Assembly (NCBI GenBank): GCA_026018925.1
Contig: JAKSZU010000004.1
Coordinates: 17,142,095 to 17,206,094 of the forward strand
Direction: 5' to 3'
Length of the DNA stretch: 64,000 nucleotides
From: Tupaia tana
Taxonomy: Eukaryota > Chordata > Mammalia > Scandentia > Tupaiidae
A program made the position numbers and the translations under genes. Below are positions 1 through 11,352 of the stretch, piece after piece; position 1 is the stretch's first letter, and every line of letters begins with the position of its first letter. The notes under the pieces were generated by a model. It saw only the letters and a program-made list of their open reading frames with translations. It did not search any database and was not told the DNA's origin.

Positions 1-10
1 CCTGCTGGCC
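1..10 (-). mobile_element. SINE 5' end cut by the window edge
   Basis: cctgctggcc is the reverse complement of the usual ggccagcagg start of the dominant SINE. Confidence 0.4.
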
Positions 11-18
11 AAGTTTTT

Positions 19-955
19 GTTATTTTAAACAATGTGGTGAAAAATACATTTAATGCGTAAAGATTTTTTTTCCACATTATGATTATTTGCTTAGGACCTT
101 TTTCCAGTAGTGGAATCATTACAGTGGAATATTGCTATGGTCCATGAATAATTTTGGCTACAAGGCTTACTCTAAAGGCTGTATCTGCTTCCCCTGCCAT
201 CTGAAACACACAGCTGAGGGCCTAGGTCTAGCACATTGCCTCAGCAGCCAGCCTACTTGTTAATCTAATAAGTTAAAAAAAAAAATAGTACATCTTCTTG
301 TTTCAATTTTCTTTTCTTTAGTCACCAGTAAGTTAGAAGATTTTCATGTTTAATTCTTTTAATTTCATCCTTTGCAAATTACCTATTTCCTACCTTCTGC
401 TCTTTCATTCATTGGAAACTGTAATTCTCATGTTGATTTGTATAGAATCTTGACAGAATTAAGGTCAGAATTTGGTATTTAAAACCACAGGAAATATGAG
501 TAGAGAAGAAACATTGATATCATTCTTAATTTATCCATTTTTTTCCCCCATTAGTCTTCTTTCAAGTCTATCAGTCACCTAATAATTATCTCCCAAATCC
601 CTCTTCTAATCAAATCCCTCTTCTAATTCTGGAACTGCTACTCTAATTCAGCTTTTGTAGTAAACATCTACTGTTTTGTCTGTCAGGCATCCTCCTTCTG
701 GTAGGAATTGACTCTCTAATTCTATCCATATGGCTCCTCCTGCAGATTACATGACCATATTTGACCTTCCCTGTCTGACTTTGGTGGATTGGTCTAAGGG
801 CAGTCAGCTCACCCATTGTGGGCCAGTAAGTTTCTTTTTACCTTTTAAAATTTAGGACCTAGAGAGTGAGGTTAATCTCTTTAATGACTGTAGCTATTGA
901 ATGTAAAACACAGAAGCTGATGTTACCTGTTTCTGTCATATGGACTAAAGAATTT
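19..955. other. no gene seen; unique or very old sequence
   Basis: AT-rich, no convincing coding frame. 690-850 looks like an old, unassigned repeat (gtggattggtctaagggcag). A poly(A) run follows at 956-977. Confidence 0.5.
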
Positions 956-994
956 AAAAAAAAAAAAAAAAAAAAAAGCCAGGCTGGAGCCTTT

Positions 995-1140
995 TCTTTC
1001 TCTCTCTTTCTTTCTTTGTCTCTCTCTCTCTCTTCCTTCCTTTCTTCCTTCTTCCCTTCCTTCCTTCCTTCCTTTCTCTTTCTTTCTTTCTCTCTCTCTC
1101 TCTCTTTCTTCTTTCTCTCTTTCTTTCTTCTTTCTTTCTT
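995..1140. repeat. pyrimidine microsatellite (CTTT/CCTT/CT)
   Basis: Impure CT-rich tract, apparently the expanded 3' tail of the minus-strand SINE that follows it. Confidence 0.85.
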
Positions 1141-1158
1141 TTAATTTGACCAGAGAGG

Positions 1159-1195
<37 letters not shown>

Positions 1196-1277
1196 TAAGA
1201 CTCCAGGTCTAGGACTCGAACTGTAGTCGGTCATGTGGGAATCCGGCACCCTCAACCACCATGCCACCTGCCAGTCC
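1141..1277 (-). mobile_element. tRNA-SINE, short form
   Basis: Reverse strand shows head gggactggcaggtggcatgg, a B box (ttcgagtcct), (CT)n and a caaattaaaa end. Confidence 0.85.
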
Positions 1278-1290
1278 CTACTTGTTCTTA

Positions 1291-1426
1291 TTTTTAATTT
1301 GATTAGAGAGAGACAGATAAAGAGAGAAAGGGAAAGTGAGAAAGCAAATCACCAGGTCCAGGACTCTAAGCCATAGTCAGTAATGTGGGAGTCCGACATC
1401 CTAACCACCATGCCACCTGCCAGCCT
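1291..1426 (-). mobile_element. tRNA-SINE, short form
   Basis: Adjacent second copy ending gccacctgccagcctc; second of four same-strand copies in a row. Confidence 0.8.
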
Positions 1427-1726
1427 CTTTTTAAAAACAAACAATTATTTTATTTATTTATTTATTTATTTAATTATTATTGCTATTGGAGAGAGATTCT
1501 TGCTATAGGGTGCATACACTCACTGGAGTGAAAGAGAGACAGAAAGTGAGATATCACTCCCAAGAGGGGATGACCACGCCACAATCCTTTCTCCATTCTC
1601 CTCTTGGGATCTTGGGCACGCATGCACATGTTCCTGGCTTGACTTTTAAGTCTCTGAGTCCAGGATTTGAACCATGATCAACTATGTGGGAGTCCAACAA
1701 TGTGCCATTATACCATCTGCAAGTCC
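1427..1726 (-). mobile_element. tRNA-SINE, long form
   Basis: (TTTA)n tail, ttgctatagggtgcataca, body gggatcttgggcacgcatgc, head end accatctgcaagtccc. Confidence 0.85.
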
Positions 1727-1885
1727 CTTTATTATTTTTGCTATTTAAAATTTTGCTACAGGGAATATGCTCTCACGAGAGACAGAGAGAGAAAGAGAGA
1801 GAGAGAGGGAGAGAAGCTGCCAGGTCGAACCACGTTTGGCCATGTGGGAGTCCAGCACCTTAACCACCACACCACCTGCTGGCCC
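1727..1885 (-). mobile_element. tRNA-SINE, short form
   Basis: (GA)n, ggccatgtgggagtccagc and ccacctgctggcccc end; last of the cluster. Confidence 0.8.
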
Positions 1886-2206
1886 CAGAGTCTGCTTTCT
1901 TTGCAAGAAGAGAAGGACAGGACAAGGACCAAAGTACAAGCACATACCAGGCATGTACCTATGGAAGCCTGACTCTGAAACGTCCTTTTGTTCTCTCATT
2001 GTCCAGAACTGGGTCATACGGCCACCCCTAAATGCAGATTACCCCAGTCTGCACTCTAGAAAGGCAAACCTTTTAGTTCCTACATATACTGCTGTCCCAT
2101 ATAAAACAGGTTCTCTTCGTATGGTACACGAATAAATGGATATTGGGTCGGCAATTGACAGTATGTTAAATGGCTCACTTTTGCTTGTCTGATTAGGTTA
2201 GGTTTT
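1886..2206. other. no gene seen
   Basis: About 320 bases of intergenic DNA without a recognised repeat or convincing coding frame. Confidence 0.4.
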
Positions 2207-2470
2207 TGTTTAATTGCCACAGGGTGTGCGCACTCACTAGAGAGGACAGGGGAGAGAAAGCATCTCCCCTACCATCACTACCACAAGGTGTGGTCATGCT
2301 ATAATCCTTTTTCCTCCATTTCTCCAATCTGTCAGGATTTGGGGCATGCATGCACATGTGCTCAGTGTGTTTTTCAGGCCCCAGGGGCTGGAATTAAAAT
2401 AGTGGCCGGCCATGAGGGATCTACTTCCCAATGTTCAGTGCTTAACCACTATGCTATGGGGCCAGCCCTG
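2207..2470 (-). mobile_element. tRNA-SINE, older long form
   Basis: ttgccacagggtgtgcgcac start, end tatggggccagccc; TSD gattaggtt on both sides. Confidence 0.75.
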
Positions 2471-2667
2471 GTTAGATTAGGTTTGATCACTTGCAAACAC
2501 ATACATTTTGACTAATTGAGTCTTTATTCTCTCTCTCCTGGATTACTGCATTGGATTCTTCACTGGTATTCCTGCCACCAATTTCTGCCTTGTTTGAAAT
2601 GATTATGCAAATATAATCAGCCTTCCCAAGGCACATCTCTGAGCTTGGCTACTCCATTGCCTAATAC

Positions 2668-3026
2668 AGAGGTTGACAAACTTTCTCTGTTGAGACTCAG
2701 ATAGTGAATATTTTAGGCTTTGGGGACCAAGAAAAAAAATTAAAGATATTTTGTGGGAACTTACATAATCATAGAGAAAACGAATGTCCATACTTTTGTT
2801 GACAAAACCCAAAATATAATAACAGTTGAGTACCTTTTTGTTCTACAGGTCTACTAATGAAGAAAACGGAATTCTTTTCTTGAGGAGGAGATGACATTTC
2901 ACTTAATTGGGTTTCAAAGTTTATATTCTTTATCATTAGACAGATTACAAGCGTTCATCTGCAAAAAACTAGTCTTTTCTCACGGGCCTAACAAAAACAA
3001 GTAACAGGCTGCAGTTTGTAAACTTA
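2668..3026 (+). mobile_element. hAT-Charlie MITE (MER20/MER33-like)
   Basis: aggttgacaaactttctctg, then gaatattttaggctttgggg, ending ggctgcagtttgtaaac: the usual non-autonomous hAT arrangement of imperfect termini. Divergent with internal indels. Confidence 0.55.
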
Positions 3027-3189
3027 GGACACAATGCCTGAAGTTTATATTCTGAAGCTTGGTATTCAAAGGATTTCCAAGATCTGGTTATGACTTCTAG
3101 TCATATTTCTATTTCCACTCATTCACTGTTGTTACTATTCACTATAAACCACCTACATTTTCCTAAGTCCACTCTCCTTTCTGTTGCTC

Positions 3190-3455
3190 CCTCTGCGACC
3201 TCTCAAGTATCAAAATAGTTCAAGGTTCTGCCCAAATAGCACCTCCTTCTTGAGACTTCCTGAACCGCCAGCTGGAGCTGATCCTTTCTTCTCAATCCTC
3301 ATAGAGCAGATATTTCCTATGTCTGATCGAGCGTACATATTTTATTTCTTGTACAAGACTCGGAGATCCTTGAGCACAGTATCCTCTCTAGTTCCTTGTT
3401 GTGCCTCACTCAGTATATAGCATGATAGTTGTAGAATTCATGATTGAATCCCAAA
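3190..3455 (+). mobile_element. L2 LINE 3' end
   Basis: Old L2 terminus: agcacctccttcttgagact, then agatccttgagcacagta and a poorly conserved end near agcatgatagttgtag. Confidence 0.6.
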
Positions 3456-3580
3456 GAAGAATGATTCATTTTAGGCTAAGTAGCCTATCTTCTGGGTTCC
3501 ATAAAAAATCTATGAGAAAACTCCTAACTCATTGTTCCAGGAACTCTTTAGTATAAGTGCTCTCTCCTTCCTTGTCCTTC

Positions 3581-4037
3581 TTTCCTTTCCTTTCCTTTCC
3601 TTTCCTTTCCTTTCCTTTCCTTTCCTTTCCTTTCCTTTCCTTTCCTTTCCTTTCCTTTCCTTTTTTCTCTTCTCTTCTCTTCTCTTCTCTTCTCTTCTCT
3701 TCTTTCTTTCTTTCTTTTCTTTCTTTCTTTCTTCTTTCTTTTCTTCTTTCTTTATTTCTTTCTTCCTTTCTTTCCTTTTTTAATTTTTTTTAAAGAGAGA
3801 TTTTTGCTATAGGGCGCGTGAGCTCTCCGGAGAGACAGAAAGTGAGAAATCTCCCCCCACCCACTCACCAGGGTGGATGGCCATGCTGCAATTCCTTCTC
3901 CTCCATGCTCCTCTTGGGATTTTGGGCATGCGTGCACACGCTTCTGGCTTGAGTTTCAAGCCGCCAAATCTGGGACTCAAACTGTGGTCGACTATGTGGG
4001 AGTCCAGCAATGTAACCATTATGCCATCTGCTGGTCC
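3581..4037 (-). mobile_element. tRNA-SINE, long form, with expanded TTTCC tail
   Basis: A 14-bp TSD (ccttccttgtcctt at 3566 and 4038) encloses a TTTCC/TCTTC/CTTT microsatellite (3581-3780) plus a long-form SINE, so the microsatellite is the element's own 3' tail. Confidence 0.9.
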
Positions 4038-4051
4038 CCTTCCTTGTCCTT

Positions 4052-4516
4052 TGATGGATGATTAAAGCATTAATTCTCCTGGCTTATGTATAGCCCTTAG
4101 ATTAATTGTACATGTCAGGATTTGACCAGAGGAAGAGAGTTCATGCTATGTAGTTAAACAGAAGGAGATTTATGCAGGGAGGTAGTTACAGATGGGTTGG
4201 AAGTGAAACAGGGGTGGGGAAGCAACTATTATGATAGCAACAGCAGGAAGCCTCTATCACTTTTTGGGCTGGAGAATCAGTAGGGGAGATGTTAGTAACC
4301 AAGCCCATGAACTGGGACTACTCATGGGAACTGAAACCACAGAGGGAAGGACAGCCTTGTGGAAGCTGAGATAGGGAGGAAGAGACTCTGGTGAGACCTG
4401 AAACTATGGAAAAGACACAGCCAGAGTTAGAGATGCTGCCTGAAGCAAAGATCCTACCATATCCCTCCCATTAACCAAAAGTAACCAGGTTAGGGGGCTT
4501 TAGAAATATAACTCGA
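4052..4516. other. no gene seen; possible old repeat
   Basis: Purine-rich sequence (gaaggagatttatgcaggga) resembling an old LTR-type repeat that I cannot assign. Confidence 0.35.
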
Positions 4517-4790
4517 GGGACCAGCAGTTAGTATAATGGCTATGTTGCTGGACTTCCATGTAGTCGACCGCAGTTCACGTCCCGGACCCGGTGGCTTAAA
4601 ACTCACACCGGGCGCATGTACGTGCATGCCCAAGATCCCGAGAGGAGAACGGAGGAGAAGGGATTGCGGAGTGGCCATCCCCCCTGGGGGGTGATTTCTC
4701 ACTTTCTGTCTCTCTGTCTCTCTGTCTGTCTGGCTAGCGCACACGTCCTATAGCAAAAAAGCCTCTCAAAAAAAAAAAAAAGTAAAAATA
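4517..4790 (+). mobile_element. tRNA-SINE, long form
   Basis: gggaccagcagttagtataa head, CpG-rich body, palindrome atcccccctggggggtgat, ctatagcaaaa tail. Confidence 0.9.
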
Positions 4791-4808
4791 ATATATATAT
4801 ATAACTTG

Positions 4809-4962
4809 AAGGATCAGCAGATAGTATGGTGGTTGGAGTGCTGGACTCCCCGCGGTTCGAGTCCAGGACCTGGCAGCTTACTTTCTCACTTTCCCTCTCT
4901 CTCTCTTTGTCTTTCACTGGCAAGAGCATGTGCTCTATAGTAAATTTAAAAAAATAATAATG
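4809..4962 (+). mobile_element. tRNA-SINE, short form
   Basis: ggatcagcagatagtatggt head, cggttcgagtcc B box, CT tract, short A-rich end. Confidence 0.8.
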
Positions 4963-4963
4963 A

Positions 4964-5145
4964 GGGGCCAGCAGGTGGTGTGGTGGTTAAGGTTCTGGAC
5001 ATTCCCACATGGCCAACTGTGGTTTGAGTCCTGAACCTGGTGGCTTGCTTTCTTACTCCCCCCCACCTCTGTATTTATCGCTAGTCAAATTAAAATAAAT
5101 AAATGATAAATAAAATTAAGTAAATAATTCTTTAAAAATACATAA
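4964..5145 (+). mobile_element. tRNA-SINE, short form
   Basis: ggggccagcaggtggtgtgg head, tggtttgagtcc B box, (AAAT)n tail. Confidence 0.85.
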
Positions 5146-5285
5146 CTAGAAAGAACCGATCCACTGCAATGTGGAGCAGAGAAGGAAAAAAGGCAAGATA
5201 CGGATCTGAGCCTAGCACAATCAATAATGGCTAAGTTTACAAAGATGTTCCCCAGATCTAAGATTTTTAAAAATCTAAACTTCAA

Positions 5286-5566
5286 GGGAACCAGCAGTTA
5301 GCGTAATGGCTATGTCGCTGGACTCCCACGTAGTCGACCGCGGTTCGCGTCTCGGACCCGGTGGCTTACAACTCACGCCGGGCGCGTGTGCGTGCGTGCC
5401 CAAGATCCCGAGAGGAGAATGGAGGAGAAGGGATTGCGGCGTGACCATCCCTGGGGATGGTGGGATCCCTGGGGGGTGATTTCTCGCTTTCTGTCTCTAT
5501 GTCTCTCTCTGTCTGTCTGGCGAGCGCATGCGCCCTATAGCGAAAAACCTCTCCAAAAAAAAAAAA
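5286..5566 (+). mobile_element. tRNA-SINE, long form, young subfamily
   Basis: TSD aaatctaaacttcaa on both sides. B-box region reads ggttcgcgtctcgg. Contains a ~20-bp duplication around tggggatggtgggatccc. Confidence 0.93.
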
Positions 5567-5651
5567 AAATCTAAACTTCAAAATGATAAATGGAAGTGTC
5601 AGAGCCAAGTGGATTTTCTTCTTTGCCATTGGTTGCTAAAATACAGGCCAC

Positions 5652-5903
5652 CTTTTTGTTTGGTTTTGGTTTTGGGTAGAGGGCCTATGTGCCTGCCAGA
5701 GAGAGACAGAGGGACAGGGAGAGAGAGGAAGCATCTGCCATGGGGCATGCCACGCCATAATCCTTCCTCCTCCACCTCTCTCTCCTTCCAGGATTTTGAC
5801 TATGCACGCACATGCCCAGTATGTTTCTCAAGCCACTGGGTCTGGGACTGGAACTGGCCCTGTGGGATCCAGCTGCCCTAAATACCAGGCCACAGGACTG
5901 GCT
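5652..5903 (-). mobile_element. tRNA-SINE, older long form
   Basis: gggcctatgtgcctgccaga, ggattttgactatgcacgca, end aggccacaggactggctc. Confidence 0.7.
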
Positions 5904-6507
5904 CAGCATTTTAATTTGCTTCATGGTTAGACCATTTTGTGTTTTTGGAAATTGTAATAGCTCTTCTTATTTTTCTTGTTTAGAAACTTCTTTTATACCA
6001 CATGGATAAGCTCTTTCATCTTCATAAGCATACTATCATTAGCATTCTAGATATTCTATATATAGCTTCATAAATCTCCTATCATTAGCATTCATTCTAT
6101 CTTCACTCTTGATTTCTTATTCTAATTTGAAACAACCGCACTTTAGTTCTGCTATATAGCCAAATTCTGGCATTTATTTTCATTGTATTGTTGCATCAAT
6201 TGTTTCTTTTCATTCCATTCTCTTTTTGGATCCCTTTATATGTTTTTGCTAGACTATATACTTGTACTTAGATATGCTTTTTTTCAGAAAGAGTACATGG
6301 AAGATATAGTTTCTGAATGATTAAACATCTGAAAGTGTAACTAATAAGAAGTTTGATGTTAACATGTGTTTTCTAAGGGAAATAAATAATTAAAGAGGGA
6401 AGGGATGGGCTAATAAGATTTTCCCCACCCAAATACCAGTACATGGAGCGTTGGAGCACCAAATCTCCCAAGCAGATTCTTTCATTTATTCTCAAGATAT
6501 ATTTAGA
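5904..6507. other. no gene seen
   Basis: AT-rich; contains an imperfect local repeat of atcattagcattc (about 6049 and 6081). Confidence 0.5.
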
Positions 6508-6684
6508 GGTGCCAGCAATTGGTGTGGTGGTTAAAGGCACTGGACTCCCACATGGTCAGCCATGGTTCAAGTCCGGATCTGACAGCTTGCTTTCTCACTT
6601 TTCTTTTCTCTGTCTCATTCTGTCCCTCTTCAGTCAAATTAAAATACATAAATAAAGTTAAGTAAAAACATTTCTTTAAAAAAG
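6508..6684 (+). mobile_element. tRNA-SINE, short form
   Basis: TSD agatatatttaga (6495-6507, 6685-6697); head ggtgccagcaattggtgtgg. Confidence 0.9.
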
Positions 6685-6855
6685 AGATATATTTAGAAAT
6701 AACAGGGACGTTAGAGGCTGCCTGTGAATAGAGGGAAGGATGTCAAATAGTGTAGCTGTCCATGGACAGTGCTTCAATTCATTATCCTGATATCTCTCTG
6801 CTTTTCTTCTCAGATGCTCTCTCTTCCTGCTAACTCCATATTAAAAATTCTCTCA

Positions 6856-6952
6856 GGGCCAGCAGGTGGTTTGGTGGTTAAGACGCTGAATTCCCAAATA
6901 GCTGACCACAGTTCAAGTCCCCGACCCAGAGCCTTGAAAATCATAACAGTTT
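6856..6952 (+). mobile_element. tRNA-SINE, short form, partial
   Basis: Head gggccagcaggtggtttggt and B box, cut after the tRNA-like part by a younger SINE. Confidence 0.75.
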
Positions 6953-7220
6953 GGGAACCAGCAGTTAGCGTAATGGCTATGTCGCTGGACTCCCACGTAG
7001 TCGACCGCGGTTCGCGTCTCGGACCCGGTGGCTTACAACTCACGCCGGGCGCGTGTGCGTGCGTGCCCAAGATCCCGAGAGGAGAATGGAGGAGAAGGGA
7101 TTGCGGCGTGACCATCCCCCCTGGGGGGTGATTTCTCGCTTTCTGTCTCTCTGTCTCTCTCTGTCTGTCTGGCGAGCGCACGCGCCCTTATAGCAAAAAA
7201 CCTCTCAAAAAAAAATAAAT
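6953..7220 (+). mobile_element. tRNA-SINE, long form, young subfamily
   Basis: TSD tcataacagttt (6941-6952, 7221-7232). Nearly identical to the copy at 5286, same ggttcgcgtctcgg. Confidence 0.93.
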
Positions 7221-7232
7221 TCATAACAGTTT

Positions 7233-7385
7233 AGGACGCTGGACTCCCACATGGCTGACCGTGGTTCCAGCTGACCGGGGTTTGAGTCTTGGACCTGGTG
7301 GCTTGCTTTCTTACTCTCTCTCTCTCTCTCTGGTCAAATTAAAATAAATAAAAATAATAACGTTAAAATAATTCTTTAAAAAAAG
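7233..7385 (+). mobile_element. tRNA-SINE, short form, 5'-deleted
   Basis: Starts at aggacgctggactcccac, carries a short duplication of the ctgaccg region before the B box, ends with (AAAT)n. Confidence 0.75.
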
Positions 7386-7690
7386 AAGAAATGGAGAAAT
7401 TGAGATTTTTTTTCCTCTGCTGATGAACATAATAGGATTTGATGATTGACTGCATATGGGGGGATACAGAGGAAAGAAACATCAAGGGTGACTCCTGGGT
7501 TTCTGGCTCAAGCAACTGGATAGCTGAAAGTGCTATTTATCAGATGTTACTGGCTAAGTGAAAAAGTATATCAGGAAGGAGAAAATGGACTGATTCCACA
7601 TTTTTGCAGGAAATGTACAAGATAATTTTGGAGCATCTTCTTTTCCAGAATGCTAGACTATTTACCAAAGACCACTGAGGTTTGTCAAAA
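7386..7690. other. no gene seen
   Basis: Unique-looking, purine-rich, no frame of note. Confidence 0.4.
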
Positions 7691-7701
7691 AACAGGAGCT
7701 A

Positions 7702-7878
7702 GGGCCAGCAGATGGCACGGTGGTTAGGGATGCTGGACCCCCTCACATGCCTGACCATGGTTTGAGTCCCAAACCTGGCGGCTTGCTCTCACTTCTCCCC
7801 CTTCTCTCTCTCGTACTCTGTCCTTCTCTGGTCAAAATAAAATAAAGAAATAAAGAAATAAAGTTAAATAAAATAATT
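7702..7878 (+). mobile_element. tRNA-SINE, short form, host of the RPL29 retrocopy
   Basis: TSD aacaggagcta before the head (to 7701) and again at 8403-8413, beyond the retrocopy, so the SINE was there first. Confidence 0.92.
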
Positions 7879-8377
<499 letters not shown>

Positions 8378-8413
8378 TAAATAAAATAATTAAAAAAAAA
8401 AAAACAGGAGCTA

Positions 8414-8718
8414 ATCTAAACTAGCTCCCAGCGGTCTAAAATGGAGCAATCTGGATATCAAAGAATAATGACTATGATGGAAACCATGAGTCCGTAGCTA
8501 GCCTTGGTCAACAATAATAACAAATAAACATCTTTGGACATGGCAGGACACCCATTATTCTGAAAATTGGTAAACAGAATTGGACATGTATTTTGACTTT
8601 TCCATAAAATTAAATATTAGGTTCTCTAATAAAACAATATATGTACATAATAATCATTGGTCTGCTAAAACTATTAGATGAATGGTTGATGGGAAACTCT
8701 ATAATATATGGATCAAGT
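8414..8718. other. no gene seen
   Basis: AT-rich unique-looking sequence between the RPL29/SINE nest and a chimeric SINE. Confidence 0.4.
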
Positions 8719-8939
8719 TGACTCAACTATGGTAGCATATGATGCAGCTGCTTAGCAGGCTGAGGCCATCTGAAAGGCCCTGGTTCAATTCCCAGACCAT
8801 CCTATGAAGCTGGGTATGGTGGTGCATGACTGTGGTCCTAGCTACTCCTGAGGCTTGGACAGGAGAGTAATGACATAGTGAAACACTGTTTGAAAACACC
8901 AGAGACACCAAACACACACACACAGAAAAAGAAAAAAAA
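8719..8939 (+). mobile_element. tRNA-7SL chimeric SINE
   Basis: tRNA-like head with a B box (tggttcaattcccag), followed by an Alu-like segment (gctgggtatggtggtgcatg, cctagctactcctgaggct) and a CA/A-rich tail. TSD gatcaagt at 8711 and 8940. Confidence 0.75.
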
Positions 8940-9134
8940 GATCAAGTGTACAGTATCAGAACCCACTCATCAGTCTTATTATCATCATTGAAAGTGGAAG
9001 CAACAGTTATCATGTGCCCGACACAATGCAGTGAGAAGTACACAGCATCACCTGTGAAGTATTCATGCCAAGAAGAAAGAACCTGAATTTCATCAAACCT
9101 CCAGCTATAACTACCAATTTATAGAAAACACTAG

Positions 9135-9397
9135 AGGGGCCAGCAGTTAGCGTAATGGCTATGTCGCTGGACTCCCACGTAGTCGACCGCGGTTCGAGTC
9201 CCGGACCCGGTGGCTTAAACTCACGCCAGGCACGTGTGCGTGTGTGCCCAAGATCCCAAGAGGAGAATGGAGGAGAAGGGGTTGCGGCATGGCCATCCCC
9301 CCTGGGGGGTGATTTCTCGCTTTCTGTCTCTCTGTCTGTCTCTGTCTGGTGAGTGCACGTGCCCTATAGCAAAAAAACCTCTCCAAAAAAAAAAAAA
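9135..9397 (+). mobile_element. tRNA-SINE, long form
   Basis: TSD agaaaacactag on both sides; intact B box ggttcgagtccc; many CpGs. Confidence 0.92.
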
Positions 9398-9409
9398 AGA
9401 AAACACTAG

Positions 9410-9939
9410 GAATAGGTGACTGTTGAATGACTCAAGAGACCCAATCTAATTCTACAGAAAGTTCTTTAAGATAAATGACCTGGTTCTTCAGCAAATACAC
9501 AGCCTAAAAAGAGGAGGAGTAGAGCTCTTTGGTAGGTGGTAGCCATCAATTGAGCCAGCATATTAACAGGTGCTTACAAATACATCCAGGAGCTATGGAG
9601 GAAGAAGCAGTCTAAGGTAATGTGTCATCTTTTGAAGGTGTGCTGCTGGCAGTACAGTAAGGTCTCTGTACTTATGCACCCCCATCCTGCCTGATAAACT
9701 ACAAAGACTGAGATACAAGGCCAAGCAAGTTTCTGTCACATATTGGACTTGTGTGCTCAGTGGGGACTGCAAATGCCCAGTTCCTATGAGTGAGGCCTGT
9801 GAGAAGCCTTCTATCCTGATGGTGACCAGCTACCAACTGTTGGACCATTGTTTGCTCAAAGCCTTCCGCCCTATGTGCCACTACAGGCTCTGAGAGTTAT
9901 GAATACTTACTGGGTTGGTGAAGATTGATGTTCGAATTC
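9410..9939. other. no gene seen
   Basis: Unique-looking sequence; a 60-codon minus-strand frame has no recognisable features. Confidence 0.4.
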
Positions 9940-10460
9940 TTTGAGTTTGTCTTAGTCCATTTTGATATTACTAACAGAAATGTTTGAGGCTGGATAAAGT
10001 ATAAAGAAATAGAGATTTAATAACTCACAATTCCAGTGGTTGAAAAGTCTAAGGTGTCGTGAAATGGAAGGCACAACTAGTAGGGCAGAGCATGGTCTGT
10101 ATCCATGTGGCTTTCTCTCTGCCATTCCAGTCTCATTCCTTCTCCTTATGTACCCTCCATAATTCATTCATCAAGGCCCCTCCCTAAGGATATTGTCACA
10201 CCCAAAGCCCTCACCCTGGGACACCATGAAGGAATTATTTTCATTTAATAGTTTTACAGTACAGTATATATAATCAAGTCCCAACAGATACATTTCTGAG
10301 GGCCATCAAATGATTGTCCTCTAAGACCAAATTCCAAAACATGAAATTCTGTGGAACAAACCATGACCAAACCATTATAGAGGGTATTCTCATTAATCCA
10401 TTCCATAAAGCTATCAGAAGAAATCCTAATACCAGTAGACTACTAAATCCATTTATAAGC
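9940..10460 (+). repeat. old mammalian interspersed repeat, unassigned
   Basis: Begins cttagtccattttgatatta, passes ataactcacaattccag and ends with ctaagaccaaattccaaaac. Looks like a familiar old mammalian repeat, and its last part recurs at 42990-43174. I cannot name the family with confidence. Confidence 0.5.
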
Positions 10461-10664
10461 CTTAGAAAGGGCCTTGGAAAGGGGCATGGTTGGACCACAG
10501 CGTAGTTGTTCTTGCTGTGTGGTTCGAGAAGTTACGATATTCTCCAGCTCCATCATCACTGCTAGTATAAGTAATATTTATGAACTTCACATCTAATAAA
10601 TATTTTAGCATAGTTGTGTCTACCTAAAATTGTCCTTCAATTTGTCTGTTAAAGCTAGTTGTCT

Positions 10665-10835
10665 GGGGCTGACAGATGGTGTGGTGAATGAGACACTGGA
10701 CTCCCACATGGCCAACTGCAGTTCGAGTCCTGGCCCTGGCTGCTTGCTTGCTCGCTTTCCCTCTCTCTTCTCTCTCTCTCTCTGGTCAAATTAAAACAAA
10801 CAAACAAATTAACTAGTTAATTATTTTTAAAAATT
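10665..10835 (+). mobile_element. tRNA-SINE, short form
   Basis: ggggctgacagatggtgtgg, gcagttcgagtcctgg, CT tract, aaacaaacaaac tail. Confidence 0.85.
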
Positions 10836-10845
10836 TGTCTGGAGT

Positions 10846-11020
10846 TGGCAGGTGGCATGGTGGTTTAGGTGCTGGACTTCCACATGGCCACGTGGTTTGG
10901 TTTGGGTCCTGGACCTGGTGGCTTGCCATCTCACTTTCCTTCTCTCACTTTCTGTGTCTCTCTGATTAGTGTGTGTACCCTGTAGAAGATTTAAGAAAAA
11001 TAATAGTTATAAAATAAATA
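10846..11020 (+). mobile_element. tRNA-SINE, short form
   Basis: gttggcaggtggcatggtgg head; ends gtaccctgtagaag plus A-rich tail. Confidence 0.8.
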
Positions 11021-11023
11021 ATT

Positions 11024-11307
11024 GTTTTTCCTTCTTCTTCTTCTTCTTCTTTTTATTTTTTTTAGAACTTTTTACCATAGTGTGTGTGCTAGAGAGAGAA
11101 ACAAGGACAGTGAGAGGGAATATGAGAGATCACCCTCTGGGGAGGATGGCCACACCACAATCTCCTCTCCTCCATTCTTCTCTTGGGATCTCGGGCATGC
11201 ACGTACATGTGCCCAGCATGATTTTCAAGCCACCAGGTCTGGAACTTGAATCACAGTTGGCCATGTGAGAGTCCAGCAACATAACCACTATGTCATCTGC
11301 TGGCCCC
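11024..11307 (-). mobile_element. tRNA-SINE, long form
   Basis: (TTC)n tail, ccatagtgtgtgtgct, cgggcatgcacgtacatgtg, end catctgctggcccc. Sits in the tail of the preceding copies. Confidence 0.85.
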
Positions 11308-11352
11308 AAATAGATGATTATTTTAAAAAACCCAACCAACTAGTTGTCTATA

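Noticed and set aside
1138-1885. Regularly spaced repeats resembling an array
   Set aside because: Four consecutive SINEs of unequal length, not short direct repeats with unique spacers; no CRISPR features.
3532-3793. Ser/Phe/Leu-rich frames in pyrimidine tracts
   Set aside because: Microsatellite translation only.
4517-4600. tRNA gene candidates at SINE heads
   Set aside because: A and B boxes are present but the cloverleaf is degenerate, no terminator follows at the right distance, and a SINE body with poly(A) follows.
6810-7224. Recurring peptide like SPPRGDGHAAIPSPPFSSRD in many frames on both strands
   Set aside because: It is the translation of the dominant SINE body; recurrence follows SINE copies, not genes.
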